Source of the DNA: Oceaniferula spumae
GTDB taxonomy: Bacteria > Verrucomicrobiota > Verrucomicrobiia > Verrucomicrobiales > Akkermansiaceae
Assembly: GCF_042849255.1 (NCBI RefSeq)
Contig: NZ_AP026866.1
Span: 4,402,001 to 4,466,000, forward strand
Reading direction: 5' to 3'
Length of the DNA: 64,000 nt
Shown here: positions 60,435 to 64,000 of the stretch, one piece after another
Numbering within the stretch: position 1 is the first letter of the stretch
How the letters are laid out: each line of letters opens with the position of its first letter
Notes under the pieces: generated by a model
Told to the model about the DNA's origin: nothing
The model's database searches: none
The model's input: only the letters and a program-made list of their open reading frames with translations
Position numbers and translations under genes: made by a program

Positions 60435-61982
60435 TTATCGAATGTGGAGACTGCCGCTGCGTTTAGGTTTGGCCATTTGGGCACGCCATTTGTTGTGGAG
60501 TTCCAGCAGCATCGCGACGACTTCTGGGTGCTTGTCTGCGAGGTTGGTGGTGCATCCTGGGTCATCGACAACGTTGTATAGCAGTAGGCCCTTCGGATAG
60601 GTGACATTTTCCTTGGCGGGGCTGGCCATGTTTTTGTCATCGAGCGTATAGGTGCTGTGGTTCCAGCCGGACGAGCGATGAAGCTTCCACTTGCCCTTGC
60701 GCACTGCCCAGTCATTGCCGTTTTTCTCCCAGTGCAGCTCTGCGGAGCGCGGTGTGCCGTCGATGAGGGATTCTCCGTCGAAGAGATCCGATTTTTTCAG
60801 TCCACTGAGATCGGCAATGGTGGGAAAGATGTCGAGAGTGGATGCCAGGTCATCGCTCATTGATCCCTCTGGTAGTGTTCCTGGCATGGAGAGGATCATA
60901 GGAATGCGGATGCCGCCCTCGCCGTTCATGTATTTGTATCCCGCCAGCGGTGTGTTGTTGGCGTAGGTGTTGATGGTTCCGCCGTTGTCGGAAATGAAGA
61001 CAACGAGGGTGTTCTTGCGCAGGCCTTTTTCTTCGAGGGCATCGAGCACGCGACCCACAGCGAGGTCCAGCCCGTGCACACAGGCGAGGTAGCGTTTGCG
61101 GCCATAGGGATCGACCGACTTGAGGTGGCCCCATTGTTGGTGCCACTTCTGCCAGCCGATTTTTTTCGGATCCCAGAAGGGGAATTCCCATGAGTCGGCA
61201 TCGCGGTCCCACTTGGGTTGAGGAGCACCGAATTTTTCCAGATACTCTGGTTTGCCGATGTAGGTGGGGTGGTGCACGGCGTTGAAGGAAAGCTGCAGGT
61301 AGAAAGGGGACTTGTGATCGCGCTTGATGAACTTGACGGCCTCCTCCGCGAAGATGTCGGTGGTGTACCGGTTTTCGTAAGAGACTCGGGTGTCGCGGCC
61401 GCGGATGAGGGCTCCGATGGTAGCAGTAGCAGCCGATCCTTTACGTCGTGCGTTGTAGGCTGTGGTGTCTTCTTCGCTCAGACGAATGTAGTCCCAGGTG
61501 TGGTGAAAGAAGCCGAGGAAGTCATCGAAGCCATGGTCCAGAGGATGGGCGCCTGTGCCTCCGTTGGTGTGATTCTTGCCGATTTTGAAGGTGGCGTATC
61601 CAAGGGGCTTGAGAGCCTTTGGGATGGTTGGTTCTTCTTTGGGCAGGCCGCCTTGGCTATACCAGTAGTTGCCCCAGCGCTGCTGGTAACGGCCCGTGAT
61701 GAACCCGACTCGAGCTGGGCTACAGATGGCGGCGGTGCCGTAAGCGTGTCGGTAGTAGGTGCCGGTCTGGGCCAGACGGTCGATATTGGGAGTGTTCACA
61801 TCCTTGGGCGACTGGGGCAGGAAACTCATATCCGCATAGCCCATGTCATCGGCGAGCAGGATGACGATGTTAGGTTTTTCCGCAGGCTGACTTACCTTGG
61901 TCTCCGCGTGTAACACGCTTGAGCACGTGGATATGATGCTCGCTAAGAGAACAGGAAATTGGGGTATTAGGGCGGCTTTCAT
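60435..61982 (-). CDS. Secreted arylsulfatase-type sulfatase
   Basis: This 515-residue exported sulfatase has a signal peptide (residues 1-26). Visible motifs are PNIVILLADDMGYADMSFLP (metal site), the formylglycine motif CSPAR in GTAAICSPARVGFITGRYQ, TLVVFISDNGGTI and GIRIPMILSMPG. The N-type CxPxR motif requires maturation to formylglycine. It is of the arylsulfatase A/N-acetylgalactosamine-6-sulfatase type, convergent with the protease. It supports growth on sulfated glycans. Confidence 0.93.
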   Translation of the reverse strand: MKAALIPQFPVLLASIISTCSSVLHAETKVSQPAEKPNIVILLADDMGYADMSFLPQSPKDVNTPNIDRLAQTGTYYRHAYGTAAICSPARVGFITGRYQQRWGNYWYSQGGLPKEEPTIPKALKPLGYATFKIGKNHTNGGTGAHPLDHGFDDFLGFFHHTWDYIRLSEEDTTAYNARRKGSAATATIGALIRGRDTRVSYENRYTTDIFAEEAVKFIKRDHKSPFYLQLSFNAVHHPTYIGKPEYLEKFGAPQPKWDRDADSWEFPFWDPKKIGWQKWHQQWGHLKSVDPYGRKRYLACVHGLDLAVGRVLDALEEKGLRKNTLVVFISDNGGTINTYANNTPLAGYKYMNGEGGIRIPMILSMPGTLPEGSMSDDLASTLDIFPTIADLSGLKKSDLFDGESLIDGTPRSAELHWEKNGNDWAVRKGKWKLHRSSGWNHSTYTLDDKNMASPAKENVTYPKGLLLYNVVDDPGCTTNLADKHPEVVAMLLELHNKWRAQMAKPKRSGSLHIR

Positions 61983-62065
61983 GGTCGGTGATGTAATTTT
62001 GGTGATGCGCCTATCGTTTTGACGGACTACGTGCGATTACCGGTGCTACTTACTCGGCATGGCTC

Positions 62066-62458
62066 TTATTGGTCGAAAGTAATGCCAGTCTCAGAGCTGT
62101 TGTCCATTGAATGAATTCGAAACTCCTCCACTGGCACACCGCCGATCAAATGCTCATCGATGATCCGCTCTAGCGTATACGGCGTGCAGGAGTGATACCA
62201 AACTCCTTCCGGGTAGACGACAGCGATGGGGCCCTGGGTGCAGACGCGCAGGCAGTTCGCCTTGCTGCGGAAGACTTTACCTGCCGGTTGGATGTTGAGC
62301 TCGTTAAGACGATTCTTGAGGTAATTCCACGCGATGATGCTGTCTCCTTTACGACAGCATTTGTCCTTGGTCTGATCGGCACAGAGAAAAATGTGGCGTT
62401 CTATCTGGTCTGGGACTCCCAGACTTTGTGCTGCTTTTTCGGTCGCTGAATTGATCAT
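62066..62458 (-). CDS. Thioredoxin-like (2Fe-2S) ferredoxin
   Basis: This 130-residue protein resembles Shethna-type 2Fe-2S ferredoxins. It begins QIERHIFLCADQTKDKCCRK, continues through a central SIIAWNYLKNRLNELNIQ, and has the second cysteine pair in SKANCLRVCTQGPIAVV. It transfers electrons in the cytoplasm; its partner is unknown. It follows a tdh remnant and precedes the sulfatase on the same strand. Confidence 0.88.
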   Translation of the reverse strand: MINSATEKAAQSLGVPDQIERHIFLCADQTKDKCCRKGDSIIAWNYLKNRLNELNIQPAGKVFRSKANCLRVCTQGPIAVVYPEGVWYHSCTPYTLERIIDEHLIGGVPVEEFRIHSMDNSSETGITFDQ

Positions 62459-62470
62459 ATCGAATGGTAA

Positions 62471-62760
62471 TTAATCCCAATCAAGCACTACCTTGCCGGA
62501 CTGACCGGAGGGCATGGAGTCGAAACCTTTGGCGAAATCGGTGTAGTGATACTTGTGAGTGATCACGGGGGAAATATCAAGCCCTGCACGGAGCATTGAT
62601 GTCATCTGATACCAAGTCTCAAACATCTAACGACTGCAGAGGTCGTTTAAAATCAGACCTTTGAAAATCTCCTTGCCCCCGTCGATAGCAAAATTTTCAG
62701 GGAAGGTGTCTAACAGAACAGATCCGAAATCTACAAACCGAAGGCCTAATGAGGTGAATC
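62471..62760 (-). pseudogene. tdh: Truncated and broken L-threonine 3-dehydrogenase (tdh) 3' end
   Basis: Reading from the minus strand, the text encodes FGSVLLDTFPENFAIDGG then KEIFKGLILNDLCSR, then TAG (62629-62627), then MFETWYQMTSMLRAGLDISP, VITHKYHYTDFAKGFDSMPS, GQSGKVVLDWD and TAA. This matches the end of threonine dehydrogenase ([40 protein letters not shown] in E. coli). The zinc-binding and Rossmann parts are absent and an internal stop interrupts it, so it is a remnant. Only the last 52 codons are intact. Confidence 0.8.
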
Positions 62761-62910
62761 GAGTTACCTATTAATGCAATATGGTTGCAGTTACAGCTTG
62801 CTCTGCAAACTCCAGCCTCTTAATCGTTCTAACGAAATATAGCTCGAACGATATCTAAGTGCAAGTGCTGCTACACCGCAGGCTTTCAGACTAAAAAAGA
62901 ACACCTCAAC

Positions 62911-64000
62911 ATGAAATACCACATCTGTGCCGCTGCCGTGACTACCGCACTCGTCCTCACTATCCATGCCGATGAGGAGGAAGCTCCCTCATCGATGCTT
63001 GATCATACCGTCATTCAGGGCAAGGCAACTGATTTGTTAGGAGTTGCCACATCGGCATCCTATGGAATTGCCAATAATGAGGAACTGAGCCAGCGCCCGA
63101 CGCTGCGCCGTGGTGAACTCCTCGAAGTGGTGCCCGGCATGGTTGTCACCCAGCATGCGGGTGGGGGAAAAGCCAACCAGTATTTCATCCGTGGTTATAA
63201 CCTCGACCACGGGACTGACTTTCATATCGGCATTGATGGTATGCCGGCCAACTACCGCACCCATGCTCACGGCCAGGGCTATGCCGATATCAATTTCATT
63301 GTGCCCGAGCTCGTCGAAAGCCTGCGCTACTTCAAAGGACCGGTCTCGATTAGCCACGGCGATCTTTCAACGGCAGGTGGCGCCGACTATCAGCTCTATC
63401 ATGTATTGCCGCACAATATGGCATCCGTGACCTACGGATCGGATGATTACTATCGGCTTCTGCTTGCCGGATCTCAGAAAATCGGAGAAGGCCACCTTTC
63501 GATTGGCACGGAATACTCGCACGAGGACGGACCATGGGAAATAGGTAACGACTACGATCGCTTCAACCTCTTTGCCCGCTACCACTGCGGCACCCAGGAC
63601 AACTACTGGAACATCACCGCTCTGCTGCATTACAGCGACTGGAATTCCTCAGATCAGATTCCAGCCCGTGCCGTCTCCAGTGGTCAGATTGATCGCTACG
63701 GTGCTGTTGACCCTACTACAGGCGGTGAGACCCAGCGCCACACGCTCTCCTTCCAGTGGCACCAAGATAGCGGAGACTCTGTCACCCATCTCGACGTCTG
63801 GGCTGGATACTACAGCCTCCAGCTCTATTCCAATTTCACCTACTTCCTCAATGATCCTGTGCGCGGTGATCAGTTCGAGCAGGATGAATCCCGTTACTTC
63901 GCAGGCATGCATCTCTGGAAGCGTTGGAATAATGAAACCGCCGGTCTTGAAAGCCACACCACCGTGGGCGTGCAGACACGCAATGATTGGATCAACGACA
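62911..64000 (+). CDS. TonB-dependent receptor, 3' end outside window
   Basis: This frame opens at ATG 62911 and runs off the window, so its 363 visible codons are only the plug and the start of the barrel. A signal peptide (residues 1-20, ending IHA) is followed by a plug domain with GELLEVVPGMVVTQHAGGGK, ANQYFIRGYNLDHGTDFHIG, PANYRTHAHGQGYADINFIV and PELVESLRYFKGP. Alternating aromatic strands of an outer-membrane barrel then follow. Such receptors import siderophores, cobalamin or sugars with TonB energy. No TonB box is clear. Confidence 0.9.
   Translation, partial: MKYHICAAAVTTALVLTIHADEEEAPSSMLDHTVIQGKATDLLGVATSASYGIANNEELSQRPTLRRGELLEVVPGMVVTQHAGGGKANQYFIRGYNLDHGTDFHIGIDGMPANYRTHAHGQGYADINFIVPELVESLRYFKGPVSISHGDLSTAGGADYQLYHVLPHNMASVTYGSDDYYRLLLAGSQKIGEGHLSIGTEYSHEDGPWEIGNDYDRFNLFARYHCGTQDNYWNITALLHYSDWNSSDQIPARAVSSGQIDRYGAVDPTTGGETQRHTLSFQWHQDSGDSVTHLDVWAGYYSLQLYSNFTYFLNDPVRGDQFEQDESRYFAGMHLWKRWNNETAGLESHTTVGVQTRNDWIND

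Noticed and set aside
1..64000. CRISPR arrays, insertion sequences, rRNA genes, prophage genes
   Set aside because: I looked for spaced direct repeats, transposase motifs, 16S/23S text and phage structural genes on both strands and saw none.

Overview
The window reads as a chromosomal segment of a Gram-negative, heterotrophic bacterium of the Verrucomicrobiota (Verrucomicrobiae-like), by inference from several independent signs. It carries two PEP-CTERM secreted proteins, two formylglycine-type sulfatases and a GH20 hexosaminidase. It also has a giant secreted protein ending in the DPDxDG/NLxEYALG module typical of this phylum, a DUF5069 protein, and a 34-residue AURKAIP1/COX24-type basic protein. 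The gene content is mostly housekeeping and is divided between both strands in short operons. There is no phage, IS element or CRISPR array. Intrinsic terminators separate many of the units.

Layout. 1-6 kb: sucC (5' cut by the window edge)-sucD, then mgtE, a YihX-like phosphatase and a MurG/UgtP-like glycosyltransferase on the minus strand. 7-9 kb: cdsA-dxr. 9-14 kb: a 1285-residue secreted C25-like protein and a DUF1460 amidase-like protein. 14-19 kb: a pilin-like protein, uppP, an M23 peptidase, a nuclease, hisF, hexosaminidase and tRNA-Val(GAC). 20-25 kb: two PEP-CTERM genes around DUF5069 and PhoD-like genes, then apt. 25-28 kb: an OmpR-type two-component system. 28-32 kb: an unusual FAD monooxygenase and a patch of orphan genes. 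32-37 kb: menD, panC, two tandem OmpH/Skp paralogues and rodA. 37.6-41.7 kb: the lipid/ribosome block yceD-rpmF-plsX-fabH, preceded by selD. 42-46 kb: acpP, a LysM protein, accA and conserved unknown genes. 46-54 kb: exonuclease, DAHP synthase, M42 peptidase, lgt, HisJ-type phosphatase, metallophosphatase and hisG. 54-58 kb: transketolase followed by one reading frame that joins RpiB to GlyA. 58-64 kb: a sulfatase/protease/sulfatase region with two gene remnants (a glyA 3' end and a tdh 3' end), a ferredoxin, and the start of a TonB-dependent receptor.

How the genes work together: the central themes are envelope building and central metabolism. Envelope building covers isoprenoid and undecaprenyl supply, CDP-diacylglycerol, fatty-acid initiation and elongation, lipoprotein modification, OmpH-type chaperones and RodA. 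Central metabolism covers TCA, pentose phosphate, one-carbon, histidine, aromatic, pantothenate and menaquinone genes. The secreted sulfatases, hexosaminidase, proteases and TonB receptor fit growth on sulfated polysaccharides or mucin-like polymers (inference).

The strongest unexpected points are four. (1) selD is longer than its uninterrupted reading frame: it reads through an in-frame TGA exactly at the active-site position, so SelD is probably itself a selenoprotein. (2) RpiB and GlyA form a true in-frame fusion. (3) A diverged glyA 3'-end remnant lies just past the sulfatase that follows glyA, suggesting insertion or replacement at that gene end. (4) The hexamer TGTTAG/CTAACA is strikingly over-represented in all reading frames and between genes. 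All calls come from reading the sequence; no database search was possible.
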